This document shows positions 53,041 through 63,049 of a DNA stretch of 64,000 nucleotides, one piece after another. The notes under the pieces were generated by a model. The model saw nothing but the letters and a program-made list of their open reading frames with translations. It did not search any database and was not told the origin of the DNA. Every line of letters starts with the position of its first letter. The first letter of the stretch is position 1. Both the position numbers and the translations under genes were made by a program. The stretch is from Ruegeria meonggei (GTDB taxonomy: Bacteria > Pseudomonadota > Alphaproteobacteria > Rhodobacterales > Rhodobacteraceae): the NCBI RefSeq assembly GCF_900172215.1, contig NZ_FWFP01000011.1, positions 1-64,000 on the forward strand, read 5' to 3'.

Positions 53041-53832
53041 TTACAGACAGGCGGCGACGGCGCGTTTGGTCATTACAGCCACCAAATGCGCGCGGTAGTC
53101 CTTGCTACCATGCAGATCGCCGATCATGTTCATCGGATTGATGCTCAGCCCCATCAGCGCATCGGCGCGGAATTCCTTGCTCAGCGCCTGTTCGGCCTCG
53201 GACCAGCGGAACACGCCGTCCTCACTTGCACCGGTAACTGCAACCCGGACGCCATCAGCAAAGCGCGCCACATAGACCCCTACCAGAGCAAAGCGCGAAG
53301 CCGGCTGCAGGAACTTCTGATAACTCGCCGCCTGCGGCACCGGGAACCGGACCGACGTGATGATCTCACCCTCCTCCAGCGCGGTGGAAAACATGCCCTC
53401 AAAGAAATCATCGGCCGCGATCTGACGCGTATTGGTCACGATTGTAGCTCCTGATCCCAGCACACCTGCCGGGTAACAGGCCGCCGGGTCATTGTTGGCA
53501 ACCGAGCCGCCGATTGTGCCGCGATTGCGCACTGCCGGGTCACCGATCTGACCCGCAAGCGCCGCCAGCGCCGGATAAGACCCCGCCGCCTCGCGTGCGA
53601 CCACCGCATGAGGGGTTGCACCGCCGATGGCGACCGAGCCGTCATCCTCAACACAGACCCCCTGCATCTCGGCAATGCCACTCAACGACACCAGGGCCGA
53701 CGGCGACGCAAGCCGCTGTTTCAACGTCGGGATCAGGGTTTGCCCGCCCCCCAACGCCTGCGCATCCTCATCTCCCAGCGCTGCAACCGCATCAGCAATG
53801 GTAGAGGGCTTCTCAAACTCGAAATTATACAT
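53041..53832 (-). CDS. Cox-type FAD-binding subunit (CoxM)
   Basis: A 263-residue subunit of a xanthine dehydrogenase-family hydroxylase. GGGQTLIPTLKQRL and TIGGSVANNDPAACYP are the FAD-contacting motifs. It moves electrons from the molybdenum centre. AAGGAAA precedes the ATG. It lies 94 bases after coxL, with a palindromic hairpin between. It is the last gene of the set. Confidence 0.88.
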   Translation of the reverse strand: MYNFEFEKPSTIADAVAALGDEDAQALGGGQTLIPTLKQRLASPSALVSLSGIAEMQGVCVEDDGSVAIGGATPHAVVAREAAGSYPALAALAGQIGDPAVRNRGTIGGSVANNDPAACYPAGVLGSGATIVTNTRQIAADDFFEGMFSTALEEGEIITSVRFPVPQAASYQKFLQPASRFALVGVYVARFADGVRVAVTGASEDGVFRWSEAEQALSKEFRADALMGLSINPMNMIGDLHGSKDYRAHLVAVMTKRAVAACL

Positions 53833-53895
53833 TTCGTCTTTCCTTTCCGAAGAACGCAGATCCGCCCTTCATCTGGCTATAAATATCCCGGGGGT

Positions 53896-53914
53896 CTGGG
53901 GGCAGAGCCCCCAG
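53896..53914. repeat. Palindromic hairpin between coxL and coxM
   Basis: CTGGGGGC, AGA, GCCCCCAG: perfect eight-base arms and a three-base loop. I recall similar GGGGGCAGAGCCCCC units as frequent in Rhodobacteraceae intergenic DNA, so it may be a dispersed repeat rather than a specific regulator. Confidence 0.5.
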
Positions 53915-53926
53915 CCTGCCCCAATC

Positions 53927-56287
53927 TCACCCCTTCATGGCCGCCCAGACGCGCGACGGGCTGACGGGCATGTCGATGTGATCCACCGCCTTGCCGCCCG
54001 AATTCAACGCATCAATCACAGCATTGACCACCGCCGGTGGCGAGCCGATCGCACCCGCCTCACCACAGCCTTTCACGCCCAATGGGTTATGGGTACAAGG
54101 CGTCTGGCTGGAATGGTCCACACCGTAGAACGGCACATCATCGGCTCGCGGCATCGCATAATCCATGAAGGATGCGCTCAGCAGCTGACCGTTTTCGTCA
54201 TAGGCGCAGTTTTCAAGCAACGCCTGACCGATGCCTTGGCCGATGCCGCCATGGACCTGACCATCTACAATCATCGGATTGACGATGTTGCCAAAATCAT
54301 CAGCGGCGGTGAAGGCCTCGATGCTGACCTGACCGGTCTCGGGGTCGACCTCGACCTCGCAGGCATAGGCGCCGGATGGGAAGGTAAAGTTGGCCGGGTC
54401 GTAAAACGCGGTCTCCTCCAGCCCCGGCTCGACCTCAAGCGGATAGTTATGCGGCACATAAGCCGTCAGGGTCACATCGCCCCAGGCCACCGATTTATCG
54501 GTGCCTGCGACGCTGAACTGACCGTCCTTCAGCTCAATATCGGCCTCGGAGGCCTCCAGCAGGTGGGCCGCGATCTTCTTGGCCTTGTCGATCACCTTTT
54601 CGGTCGCTTTGACCATGGCCGAGCCACAAACAGCCAGAGACCGCGAGCCATAGGTGCCCATCCCAAAGGGGATCTTCGAGGTGTCGCCATGCACGATCTC
54701 GATCATCGACTCGTCGATGCCGATCATCTCGGCCACAACTTGCGGAAAGGCCGTCTCATGGCCTTGCCCGTGGCTGTGCGCACCAACCATGACGCTGATT
54801 GATCCGGTGGCATTCACCCGCACAGTCGCCGCATCATACAGACCCGCCCGAGCCCCCAGCATGCCTACGATGTTCGAGGGCGCGATGCCGCAGGCCTCGA
54901 TATAGCAGTTGATGCCCAGGCCCCGCATCTTGCCATTGGCCTCACTTGACGCGCGGCGCGCGGCAAAGCCCGCCAGATCGGCGGCGGCCTCAAGCTTGTC
55001 CATCGTGCCGTTGTAATCCCCGGTGTCATAGGTCAGCGCCACCGGCGTGTCATAGGGGAACTGGGTGATAAAGTTCTGCCGGCGCAGCGCAATTGGATCG
55101 GCCCCCAGCTCGCGCGCGGCTTTGTCGATCACCCGCTCCAGCTGATAGGTCGCCTCGGGCCGGCCCGCACCGCGGTAGGCATCCACCGGTACCGTATTGG
55201 TGAACATCGCCTTGACGTTCACCTGAATGACCGGCGTGGTGTAGTTGCCCGCAGCCAGAGTGCCATGCAGCCAGGTCGGAACCGAGCTGGCAAAGGTCGA
55301 CAGATAAGCCCCCATATTGGCGTAGGTATTGGTGCGCAGGCCGATAAAGTTGTTCTCGGCATCCAGCGCCAGTTCAATATTGGTCACATGATCGCGCCCA
55401 TGGGCATCCGACATGAACGCCTCGGACCGGCTGGCCGACCACTTGACGGGCCGGTTGCAGGCCTTGGCCGCAAAGGTACAAAACGCCTCTTCGGCATAGT
55501 GGAAGATCTTGGTGCCAAAGCCGCCGCCCACATCGGGGGCCACCACACGCACCTTATGTTCGGGCAGGCCCAACACAAAGGCGCACATCAGCAACCGGAT
55601 CACATGCGGGTTCTGTGAGGTGGTATACAGCGTATAATCCTCGGTCCCGCGGCTGTATTCGGCAACGGCCACGCGCGGCTCCATCGGGTTGGCAACCAGA
55701 CGGTTGTTCACCAGATCCAGAGAGGTCACATGCGCCGCATTGGCAAAAACCTCATCCACCTTGGCGTTGTCGGTTTCCCCCAATTGCCAGTCATAGCAAA
55801 TGTTGTTCTTGAGATCATCATGCACCAGCGTGGTGCCATCCTTCGCCGCAGCCTTCATATCCAGAACGGCGGGCAGTTCTTCGATGTCCAGATCGATCGC
55901 CTCGGCCGCGTCGCGGGCCTGGGCCAGCGTATCCGCAACAACCGCCGCAATCGGGTCGCCCACATGGCGGACCTTGCCCTGCGCCAGAATGGGATGCGCC
56001 GGTTCCTGCATCGGCGCGCCGTGCTTGTCCGTCACCTCCCAGCCGCAGGGAATACCGCCCACGCCTTCAAAATCCTTGCCGGTGAACACTCGGACCACCC
56101 CCGGCATGCTTTCGGCAGCTGAAGTGTCAAGATTGCTGATCCGGCCATGCGCGATATCTGAGCGCAGGAAATACACATGGGCCTGACCATGTACGTTGAT
56201 GTCGTCGGTGTAATTGCCTGCTCCGGTCAGAAAGCGCACGTCCTCGCGCCGCTTGGAACTGGCCCCGATGCCACTGTCTTTGGGCAT
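53927..56287 (-). CDS. Form-II Cox-type molybdopterin subunit (CoxL-like)
   Basis: A 786-residue large subunit of a xanthine dehydrogenase-family enzyme. The active-site loop reads AYRGAGR, which is the form-II signature, not the AYXCSFR of true CO dehydrogenase. The catalytic Glu is in GCGEAGAIGSPPAVVNA near the C-terminus. Start ATG 56287 has GGGAGGAG close upstream; an ATG at 56305 adds six residues. The name 'CO dehydrogenase' is uncertain, and the physiological substrate may be an aldehyde, purine or other compound. It overlaps none of its neighbours but is cotranscribed. Confidence 0.85.
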   Translation of the reverse strand: MPKDSGIGASSKRREDVRFLTGAGNYTDDINVHGQAHVYFLRSDIAHGRISNLDTSAAESMPGVVRVFTGKDFEGVGGIPCGWEVTDKHGAPMQEPAHPILAQGKVRHVGDPIAAVVADTLAQARDAAEAIDLDIEELPAVLDMKAAAKDGTTLVHDDLKNNICYDWQLGETDNAKVDEVFANAAHVTSLDLVNNRLVANPMEPRVAVAEYSRGTEDYTLYTTSQNPHVIRLLMCAFVLGLPEHKVRVVAPDVGGGFGTKIFHYAEEAFCTFAAKACNRPVKWSASRSEAFMSDAHGRDHVTNIELALDAENNFIGLRTNTYANMGAYLSTFASSVPTWLHGTLAAGNYTTPVIQVNVKAMFTNTVPVDAYRGAGRPEATYQLERVIDKAARELGADPIALRRQNFITQFPYDTPVALTYDTGDYNGTMDKLEAAADLAGFAARRASSEANGKMRGLGINCYIEACGIAPSNIVGMLGARAGLYDAATVRVNATGSISVMVGAHSHGQGHETAFPQVVAEMIGIDESMIEIVHGDTSKIPFGMGTYGSRSLAVCGSAMVKATEKVIDKAKKIAAHLLEASEADIELKDGQFSVAGTDKSVAWGDVTLTAYVPHNYPLEVEPGLEETAFYDPANFTFPSGAYACEVEVDPETGQVSIEAFTAADDFGNIVNPMIVDGQVHGGIGQGIGQALLENCAYDENGQLLSASFMDYAMPRADDVPFYGVDHSSQTPCTHNPLGVKGCGEAGAIGSPPAVVNAVIDALNSGGKAVDHIDMPVSPSRVWAAMKG

Positions 56288-56366
56288 TGCTTGTTCTCCT
56301 CCCATAATGGATGCATCCGCATCCTATGTCATCCCACGGGCGTCTCCTCTGGCGCCCGCAGTGGCA

Positions 56367-56852
56367 TTATTCCGCAGCGATGCTGCTGACGTCCTGACCG
56401 GATGCGGCCAGGATCGCCTTGACGATGTTGTGATAGCCAGTGCAGCGGCACAGATTGCCTTCCAGATACTTGCGCACCTCGGCTTCCGTCGGGCGCGGGT
56501 TCTCTTTCAACAGCGCCGCCGCGCTCATCACCATGCCCGGCGTGCAGAAACCGCATTGCAGGCCGTGATGATCCTGAAACGCCTGCTGGATCGTGTTCAA
56601 CGACCCATCTGTAGCCGCCTGACCTTCGATCGTACCGACTTCAGCTCCGTCCGCCTCAACCGCGAGCATATTGCAGGATTTCACCGCCCCTCCGTTCACG
56701 TGGACCACGCATGCCCCGCATTGCGCAGTGTCACACCCAACATGCGTTCCAGTCAGCGACAAGTGATCACGCAAAAAGCCGGACAGCAACGTCCGGCCCT
56801 CAACATCACCACTCACGGACTTTCCGTTCACAGTCATTGAGACCTGTGTCAT
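56367..56852 (-). CDS. Cox-type 2Fe-2S subunit (CoxS)
   Basis: A 161-residue subunit with two 2Fe-2S clusters: [16 protein letters not shown] plus the following Cys (plant-type cluster), and [11 protein letters not shown] with [12 protein letters not shown] (the second). The ATG at 56852 has GGGAGGA upstream; a longer frame to 56897 has no support. It begins the coxSLM structural genes. Confidence 0.92.
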   Translation of the reverse strand: MTQVSMTVNGKSVSGDVEGRTLLSGFLRDHLSLTGTHVGCDTAQCGACVVHVNGGAVKSCNMLAVEADGAEVGTIEGQAATDGSLNTIQQAFQDHHGLQCGFCTPGMVMSAAALLKENPRPTEAEVRKYLEGNLCRCTGYHNIVKAILAASGQDVSSIAAE

Positions 56853-56999
56853 TGGTTCCTCCCATATAGTGTTTTTTGCTTGCCCCGAGTTAAACACGGG
56901 AATTTTTGTTTGAGAACAAAAATTTTCGTCGATTATTTCAATTTGTTACGCGCCCGACCCCTTCCGATTATGGCGCTGAAACACTGTGACAAAGTTCCG

Positions 57000-58007
57000 T
57001 TATGTCACCTTTTTTCGGGACGCTCGCGGCTGCGGTCGCGTCGGGATTTCCTTGAGCAACCCTCCGACGCCCATTCCGGCAATGTCGGCCCCCGTCGTTT
57101 CAATCCCACAGGCCACGCGCGACAACACCCAGTCGGCTCCGTTCAGCGCTGGAGACCTTGCACATCCCGGCAAGCCAATCACCGGACGATCACCAAGCGC
57201 GCCCAGAAACAACAGGTTGCCCGGATCAACCGGCATTCCGAACCGGTCCACCTGCCCACCGGCAGCCCGCACAGCCTGCGGTGCCACGTCCAGCACGTCT
57301 GATGTTGCCGAGGCGGTTAGGATCATCACTACCTCGCCCTCTGTCTGGGTCACTGCGGTCGACAACGCGCTGGTCTGATGTGGAACAATGCGCACATCGC
57401 ACAAGTCCATCCCCAGCGATTGCACCCGGCTTTGGATGGCGGCAATGCCCTTTTCATTGGGAGGCCCACCGGGAATTTCGGTGACCACCAAACCTGCGGT
57501 TCGAAATACAGGCGTGACCAGCCGAACGGAGTTCTGCGCCAGGCGGGTAGCCTGAAGAACATCGGCACCGGGCACCGCGTAAGAAATGACCTTAATCGTC
57601 GCCACCATGCCGCCCGCGCTCATTTGCTGGTATTGTGGCACGGTCGCGACAGTGATCATCGGGTTGACCTGATTGAAGGCCTCCAGTGCGCTGATATCCA
57701 GAACAGCCACCCCTGGTGCGTCCGCAATCAGGTTCACACGACCAGTAAACGGCTGCGTGACCCGTAACGCGGCGGCCGCCGGATCAGGTGTCAGGGCGGC
57801 CGCCAGCATGCGCGCGGCCTCGTCTTCGTGGCAATCACCGGGTTCCAGACGGGCAACGGTAACCGTTTCATGCCCTGCCAAGTTCAGGATGTCCTGATGC
57901 TCGGGCGTCAGGATAAGGCCCTTGCGCAGCTTGATATCACCAGCCTGCACGGAATGGGCCAGTATGGCCCCGGCGGTCTGATCAACAGGAACAGCGCCAA
58001 ATTTCAC
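57000..58007 (-). CDS. MoeA/MoCF-type molybdopterin-binding protein
   Basis: A 335-residue protein with an N-terminal part (VPVDQTAGAILAHSVQAGD) and a MoCF_biosynth domain (ILTASATSDVLDVAPQAVR, RDRPVIGLPGCARSP-type end as GDRPVIGLPGCA). It may insert or modify the molybdenum cofactor for the cox enzyme. It overlaps the XdhC gene by four bases (ATGA). The family is widely found beside xdhC and cox genes. Confidence 0.82.
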   Translation of the reverse strand: MKFGAVPVDQTAGAILAHSVQAGDIKLRKGLILTPEHQDILNLAGHETVTVARLEPGDCHEDEAARMLAAALTPDPAAAALRVTQPFTGRVNLIADAPGVAVLDISALEAFNQVNPMITVATVPQYQQMSAGGMVATIKVISYAVPGADVLQATRLAQNSVRLVTPVFRTAGLVVTEIPGGPPNEKGIAAIQSRVQSLGMDLCDVRIVPHQTSALSTAVTQTEGEVVMILTASATSDVLDVAPQAVRAAGGQVDRFGMPVDPGNLLFLGALGDRPVIGLPGCARSPALNGADWVLSRVACGIETTGADIAGMGVGGLLKEIPTRPQPRASRKKVT

Positions 58008-58972
58008 GCCTTGCCCCGCAACACAGCTGTCATTTGGGCCAGAATGGCCACTGCAATTTCCGACGGGTCAGCTGCACCAATATCCAAGCCGACAGGACCG
58101 TGAATCTGAGAGATCTGCGCCTCGGTAAAGCCCGCCTCTTTCATGCGAGCTACCCGTTTGGCATGGGTGCGGGTCGAGCCCAATGCGCCGATGTAAAAGA
58201 CGCCGGCTTTCAATGCGGATTCCAGGGCCGGATCGTCCAGCTTGGGGTCATGGGTCAAAAGCACCACTGCCGTTCGGGCGTCCAAACCCAGCTTGGCAAC
58301 CGCCTCGTCTGGCCAGTCGGTCAGGATCGTCTCACCGGGGAAACGCGCGCCAGAGGCAAAGGCGTCGCGCGGGTCCACAAGCGACGGATCATACCCCGCG
58401 ATCCGCGCCATCGGCACCAACGCCTGTGCGATATGCACCGCCCCCACGACAATCAACCGCAGCGGAGGGTTATGGACCGCCACAAAGGTCTGCCCGTCTT
58501 CTTCGAACCCAGACCGATCCATGCGCATCCGTTCGGAATAGACATTTCTGCGCAACGCCCTGTGGCCCGTTTCGATATTGACCTCATAGGCAACCGGCTC
58601 CCGCGCGGCTCTGGCCTCTACCAGATCGCGCAGCATCTGTTCCGGCAGGACGTTGCCCACAGGTTCAACAAGAACACGGATCGTACCACCGCAGGCCAGC
58701 CCTACTGCAAAGGCATCCTCATCGCTGACACCAAATTCCAACAGGCGCGCATCGCCTTCTTCAATCGCCTCCAGCGCCTCGACCACTACCGCGCCTTCGA
58801 CGCAGCCCCCCGAGACCGAACCTTCGATGCGACCATCGCCACCGATCACCAACTGCGCGCCTACGCGGCGCGGGGCACTGCCCCAAGTATGAACCACCGT
58901 GGCCAGGGCCGTCGGCATGCCACTGCTGTGCCAGTCCAGTGCCGTTTCAGGGCTGTTGTCGAATCTGTCCAT
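58004..58972 (-). CDS. XdhC/CoxF-family cofactor maturation protein
   Basis: A 322-residue XdhC-family protein. The N-terminal XdhC/CoxI domain (LATVVHTWGSAPRRVGAQL, GSVSGGCVEGAVVVEAL) and the C-terminal Rossmann domain (RLIVVGAVHIAQAL, AVVLLTHDPKLDDPAL, YIGALGSTRTHAKR) are seen. XdhC binds and sulfurates or protects MPT before insertion. ATG 58972 has GGGAGG close upstream. Confidence 0.88.
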   Translation of the reverse strand: MDRFDNSPETALDWHSSGMPTALATVVHTWGSAPRRVGAQLVIGGDGRIEGSVSGGCVEGAVVVEALEAIEEGDARLLEFGVSDEDAFAVGLACGGTIRVLVEPVGNVLPEQMLRDLVEARAAREPVAYEVNIETGHRALRRNVYSERMRMDRSGFEEDGQTFVAVHNPPLRLIVVGAVHIAQALVPMARIAGYDPSLVDPRDAFASGARFPGETILTDWPDEAVAKLGLDARTAVVLLTHDPKLDDPALESALKAGVFYIGALGSTRTHAKRVARMKEAGFTEAQISQIHGPVGLDIGAADPSEIAVAILAQMTAVLRGKA

Positions 58973-59206
58973 TGCGCCCTCCCAGCGTGTCATTCCCCAA
59001 CATAAGCAGCTTTGGCAGGATGAAAAGGAACCCTTGCCATCATCGGATTGGAACCACTTGCAAAAGTGATTCCTTCGGCGCGAACAAGCCCAGAATCCAA
59101 CCTTACATGCAAAGGATTGATTGTCAGATCATGTGATTCTAGCCTACACGCGCATCTGGTGCATTCCAGGATGCGCATATTTTATTTTCACAACGGAGAC
59201 AGAGAG

Positions 59207-59707
59207 TTGAAACGCATTATTACACTAGGATTGGCCTTTGGCCTTTTGGCCTCGACCGCAGCGACCGCTGATACATTCTTGCGTTATGGCGAAGTCGAAG
59301 GTTGGAAAGTCTTTGTTGATCAGGACAAAAAATCCTGTCTGATCGAAGCGGTGGATGACGTTGAAAATGTTGTTCAGATGGGTCTGACCGAAGATCGCGG
59401 CGTCGGCTATGTTGGTGTCTTCACCAAAGCAAAAACCGATATCAAGCGCGGCGACACAGAGGCCGTAGCGATTCTGCTGGGCGACAATATCTATATCGGT
59501 GAAGCCACCGGCATGAAGGGCAATATCACCAAAGGGTATTCGGGTGGGTACGTCCTGTCTGATGATCCTCAGTTTGCTGAAGATATCGCCAAGCAAAAGG
59601 TCATGGTTGTTTTCCCCGAGAAGGAATTTGCCTTCACCGTTGACCTGACCGGCACCTACAAGGCCATGGAAATGGCGCGCAAGTGCAACGATGAACAGCT
59701 GAGCTGA
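59207..59707 (+). CDS. Invasion-associated locus B family protein
   Basis: A 166-residue exported protein of the IalB family. The signal peptide (LKRIITLGLAFGLLASTAATA) begins at TTG 59207, with GGAGA about eight bases upstream. The mature part has GEVEGWKVFVDQDKKSCLIE and a second Cys near the C-terminus (ARKCNDEQLS). It is on the plus strand between the cox maturation genes xdhC and coxE, which are on the minus strand, so it splits the set. The role of IalB-like proteins in free-living bacteria is not established. Confidence 0.78.
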   Translation: MKRIITLGLAFGLLASTAATADTFLRYGEVEGWKVFVDQDKKSCLIEAVDDVENVVQMGLTEDRGVGYVGVFTKAKTDIKRGDTEAVAILLGDNIYIGEATGMKGNITKGYSGGYVLSDDPQFAEDIAKQKVMVVFPEKEFAFTVDLTGTYKAMEMARKCNDEQLS

Positions 59708-59710
59708 GTT

Positions 59711-60964
59711 TCACGCTGAAAGCGCGGTCATCAGCCGCGCTTTCTCACCCATGTCGTCGGGCTTTGAAATAACGGCCGCCAGATCCTCAAGTGAAGCAAT
59801 GGAATGGCTGGCGCGGAAACTGTCCACATGTGGCAGCATCGCCGCCACCCCCTGCGCCTTGGGCGCAAACCCGTCCCAACGCAACAATGGATTGAGCCAG
59901 ATAAGTCTGCGCGCCGACAGGTGCAGACGCTCCATTTCCTTCGCCAGCGCGGCGGGCTCTCCGCGATCCAGACCGTCCGAGATCAACAGAACCACGGCGC
60001 CCTGCCCCAAAACACGCCGCGACCAATCGCGGTTAAAGGCGGACAGGCATTCGCCAATACGCGTGCCACCCTCCCAATCCTGTGCTTCGGCCCCCGCAGC
60101 GGCCAGCGCCGCATCCACGTCGCGCTGCTGCAAGTGCCTGGTGATATTGGTCAGCCGGGTGCCAAAGGTAAAAGCGTGGACCTTGGCCCAACCCGCCCCC
60201 TTGGCGTTTGAAACAGCGTGCAAAAAGTGCAGGGCAAGCCGGCTGTACTGGCTCATGGAGCCTGAGATGTCACAGAGCACCACTAGATTTGGCCAGCGTA
60301 GCTTGGGTTTGAGCCGCGCGATATCGCGCAGTTCACCACCCTGACGCATTGCGGACCGCAGGGTTCGGGCCCGGTCAATGCGTTGGCCCAGATGGCTGGC
60401 CTGGCCGCGCCGCGACTCGAGGGGTTTGACCGGCAAGGTCAGCTGCGCCAGCACGCGCTTGGCCTGTGCAATCTCGGCTGTGCTCATCTGCTCGAAGTCC
60501 AGATTGCGCAGCCTTTCCTCGGTCGACGCAGTCTGAGAGGCGTCAATCTCCAGCTCGGTCCCTTCGTCCTGTTCGGTCGTCTCGGGAAGGTCAGGTTCGA
60601 CCCCATCCAACAGTGCCTCGGCGGCGCGTTTTTCACCCGCATCGGCAATGCGTTCCTCTTGCACGCCGCGAATGGCGGGCAGCATCATGGACATCATATG
60701 CTCAAGATATCGCGGGTCACGCCAGTACAGACGAAAGACCTGCGCAAAGACGGTGCGATGTTCGGGGCGGTTTACGAAACAGGCGTGGAGCGTCCAGTAA
60801 AAATCCTGCTTCTCGGTGAATCCAGCGGCCTGAACGGCCCGGATTGCATCGACAACGCGCCCCGTTCCAATCGGCAACCCCGCCTTGCGCAAGGCCCGCG
60901 CGAAATGCGTGATGTTCTGCGCCAGCTTTGGATCGTCAGGGATGTCGAGAGGCAGTTTTTCCAC
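59711..60964 (-). CDS. CoxE-type VWA protein
   Basis: A 417-residue VWA-domain protein. An N-terminal CoxE region (LPLDIPDDPKLAQNITHFAR) precedes a vWA fold with MIDAS site DISGSMSQYS. It works with MoxR-type CoxD in maturation of the molybdenum enzyme. The start is GTG at 60964, directly after the coxD stop. It is separated from XdhC by the opposite-strand IalB gene. Confidence 0.88.
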   Translation of the reverse strand: MEKLPLDIPDDPKLAQNITHFARALRKAGLPIGTGRVVDAIRAVQAAGFTEKQDFYWTLHACFVNRPEHRTVFAQVFRLYWRDPRYLEHMMSMMLPAIRGVQEERIADAGEKRAAEALLDGVEPDLPETTEQDEGTELEIDASQTASTEERLRNLDFEQMSTAEIAQAKRVLAQLTLPVKPLESRRGQASHLGQRIDRARTLRSAMRQGGELRDIARLKPKLRWPNLVVLCDISGSMSQYSRLALHFLHAVSNAKGAGWAKVHAFTFGTRLTNITRHLQQRDVDAALAAAGAEAQDWEGGTRIGECLSAFNRDWSRRVLGQGAVVLLISDGLDRGEPAALAKEMERLHLSARRLIWLNPLLRWDGFAPKAQGVAAMLPHVDSFRASHSIASLEDLAAVISKPDDMGEKARLMTALSA

Positions 60965-60966
60965 AA

Positions 60967-61875
60967 TCAGACCGGCTCATGCGAAGACTTGGCCTCATCC
61001 AGAATCCGTTTCGCTTCGGACCCTTGCAGTTTCTGAATGTCATCCTGGTATTTCAGTATCGCGCCCAGCGTGTCCCCGATCACCTCGGGGCTGAGGTTGA
61101 TGACGTCCAGCGCCAGCAGGCATTTGGCCCAGTCGATGGTTTCGGCCACGCCCGGCTTCTTGAACAAATCCTCGGTTCGCAGGTGTTGGACAAAGGCCAC
61201 CACCTCGCGGCTGAGTGCCTCGGCGGCCTCAGGTGCGCGGGCCTGCAGGATTTCGATCTCGCGGTCGAAATCGGGGTAATCGACCCAATGGTACAAGCAG
61301 CGGCGTTTCAGCGCATCATGCACCTCGCGCGTGCGGTTCGAGGTCACGATCACGATGGGGGCTTCGGGTGCCTTGACAGTGCCCAGTTCGGGGATGGTGA
61401 CCTGAAAGTCGCTCAGCGCCTCAAGAAGGAACGCCTCAAACGGTTCGTCCGTACGGTCAAGCTCATCAATCAGCAGGACGGGTGCGCCATTTTCGTCCGG
61501 GCGCATGGCCTGCAACAAAGGGCGTTCGACAAGGTAATCGTCCGAGAACAGCTCGGCCTGCAAAGCACCCCGATCTGCCCCGCCCGAGGCCTCGGCAGTT
61601 CGGATCGCCACCATCTGGGCCGGGAAATTCCATTCATAGACGGCCGAGGACGCATCCAGCCCTTCATAACATTGCAACCGAATCAATCGCCGGTTCAATC
61701 CGGCGGCAAGGGCCTTGGCGATCTCGGTCTTGCCCACACCCGCCTCACCTTCCAGAAACAGGGGCCGGCCTAGTTTCAAGGACAGGAACACGACGGTGGC
61801 CAACGCCCGGCCGCAGACATAGCCCTGCGTACCCAACATGGACTGAACGGCGTCAATGGAATCTGGCTTTGTCAT
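60967..61875 (-). CDS. CoxD-type MoxR AAA+ ATPase
   Basis: A 302-residue MoxR-family AAA+ ATPase. Walker A is LEGEAGVGKTEIAKALA at about 46, Walker B is VLLIDELDRTDEPFE, and VIVTSNRTREVHDALKRRCLY holds sensor and Arg-finger residues. It partners with CoxE in metal-centre assembly of cox hydroxylases. ATG 61875 has AGGAGAG upstream; a longer frame to 61932 is unsupported. Confidence 0.92.
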   Translation of the reverse strand: MTKPDSIDAVQSMLGTQGYVCGRALATVVFLSLKLGRPLFLEGEAGVGKTEIAKALAAGLNRRLIRLQCYEGLDASSAVYEWNFPAQMVAIRTAEASGGADRGALQAELFSDDYLVERPLLQAMRPDENGAPVLLIDELDRTDEPFEAFLLEALSDFQVTIPELGTVKAPEAPIVIVTSNRTREVHDALKRRCLYHWVDYPDFDREIEILQARAPEAAEALSREVVAFVQHLRTEDLFKKPGVAETIDWAKCLLALDVINLSPEVIGDTLGAILKYQDDIQKLQGSEAKRILDEAKSSHEPV

Positions 61876-62011
61876 GGGTAATTCTCTCCTTCGCCACAAC
61901 AGGTCATGACAGCCCACGCGCGTCAAGGCCATGGTCTTTGGCAGACCTACGACGTTCCGGTCTGTTGACTAGGTCTTTTCCGACAGCGGCCCGTATGCTA
62001 GCCGATGCTCC

Positions 62012-63049
62012 ATGATCAACAGCATCACGATCCGCCGCCCCGACGACTGGCATCTGCATTTGCGCGATGGCGCTATGTTGCAGGCCGTCCTGCCCGAAAC
62101 CGCACGCCATTTTGCCCGGGCTATCATCATGCCGAACCTTGTGCCGCCTGTCGTGCGCGGAGATCAGGCCGCCGCTTATCGCGATCGCATCATGGCCGCC
62201 CTGCCCGACGGCATGCGCTTTGAGCCTCTGATGACATTGTACCTGACCGAAGACACCGATCCCGAAGACGTGGCCGCCGCCCATGCCAGCGGATTGATAA
62301 AGGCGGTCAAACTGTATCCGGCGGGGGCGACAACAAACTCGGCCTCAGGCGTTCGGGATTTCGACAAAGTGCGCCCGGTGCTTGAGAAGATGGCCGAGAT
62401 TGGCCTGCCCATGTGCGTGCATGGCGAGGTTACCGAGGCAGAGATCGACATCTTCGACCGTGAGGCCGTGTTCATCGACCGTGTTTTAGACCCTATCCGC
62501 AGGTCGACACCGGGCCTGCGGGTCGTGATGGAGCATATCACCACGGCCAACGGCGTGGACTATGTCAAAGCGAACGACGTGGACCTTGGCGCGACCATTA
62601 CCGCGCATCACTTGATCATCAACCGCAATCACATTCTGGTTGGCGGGATCAAACCGCATTATTACTGCCTTCCTGTGGCCAAGCGCGAAGACCACCGGTT
62701 GTCGCTGCTGGCCGCCGCAACCTCGGGCGATGAGCGGTATTTCCTGGGCACCGACAGTGCGCCGCACACGGATGCGAACAAGGAAATAGCTTGCGGCTGC
62801 GCCGGGTGTTTCACCGCGACAAACACCATGTCCCTGGTGGCCGAGATGTTCGACCGCGAAGATGCGCTGGACAAGCTGGAGGGGTTTGTATCCCGCAATG
62901 GTCCCGGCTTTTACGGACTGCCGGTGAGCGAGGATACGATCACCCTGACCAAAGGCGATCCAGTTGCTTACCCCGACAAGATTGAGTCGGATGAAGGGCC
63001 GGTCACGGTCTTTGATCCGGGCTTTCCGCTGCACTGGCGGGTGGCTTAA
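62012..63049 (+). CDS. pyrC: Dihydroorotase
   Basis: A 345-residue zinc amidohydrolase of pyrimidine synthesis, cyclising carbamoyl-aspartate to dihydroorotate. [13 protein letters not shown] holds the metal-binding His pair; [11 protein letters not shown] carries the carbamylated Lys; MCVHGEV and VVMEHITT have further His. GTDSAPH near residue 250 has the catalytic Asp. It is the short class I (PyrC-type) length. Its 3' end overlaps the PrpD gene by four bases. No pyrimidine genes are beside it. Confidence 0.95.
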   Translation: MINSITIRRPDDWHLHLRDGAMLQAVLPETARHFARAIIMPNLVPPVVRGDQAAAYRDRIMAALPDGMRFEPLMTLYLTEDTDPEDVAAAHASGLIKAVKLYPAGATTNSASGVRDFDKVRPVLEKMAEIGLPMCVHGEVTEAEIDIFDREAVFIDRVLDPIRRSTPGLRVVMEHITTANGVDYVKANDVDLGATITAHHLIINRNHILVGGIKPHYYCLPVAKREDHRLSLLAAATSGDERYFLGTDSAPHTDANKEIACGCAGCFTATNTMSLVAEMFDREDALDKLEGFVSRNGPGFYGLPVSEDTITLTKGDPVAYPDKIESDEGPVTVFDPGFPLHWRVA

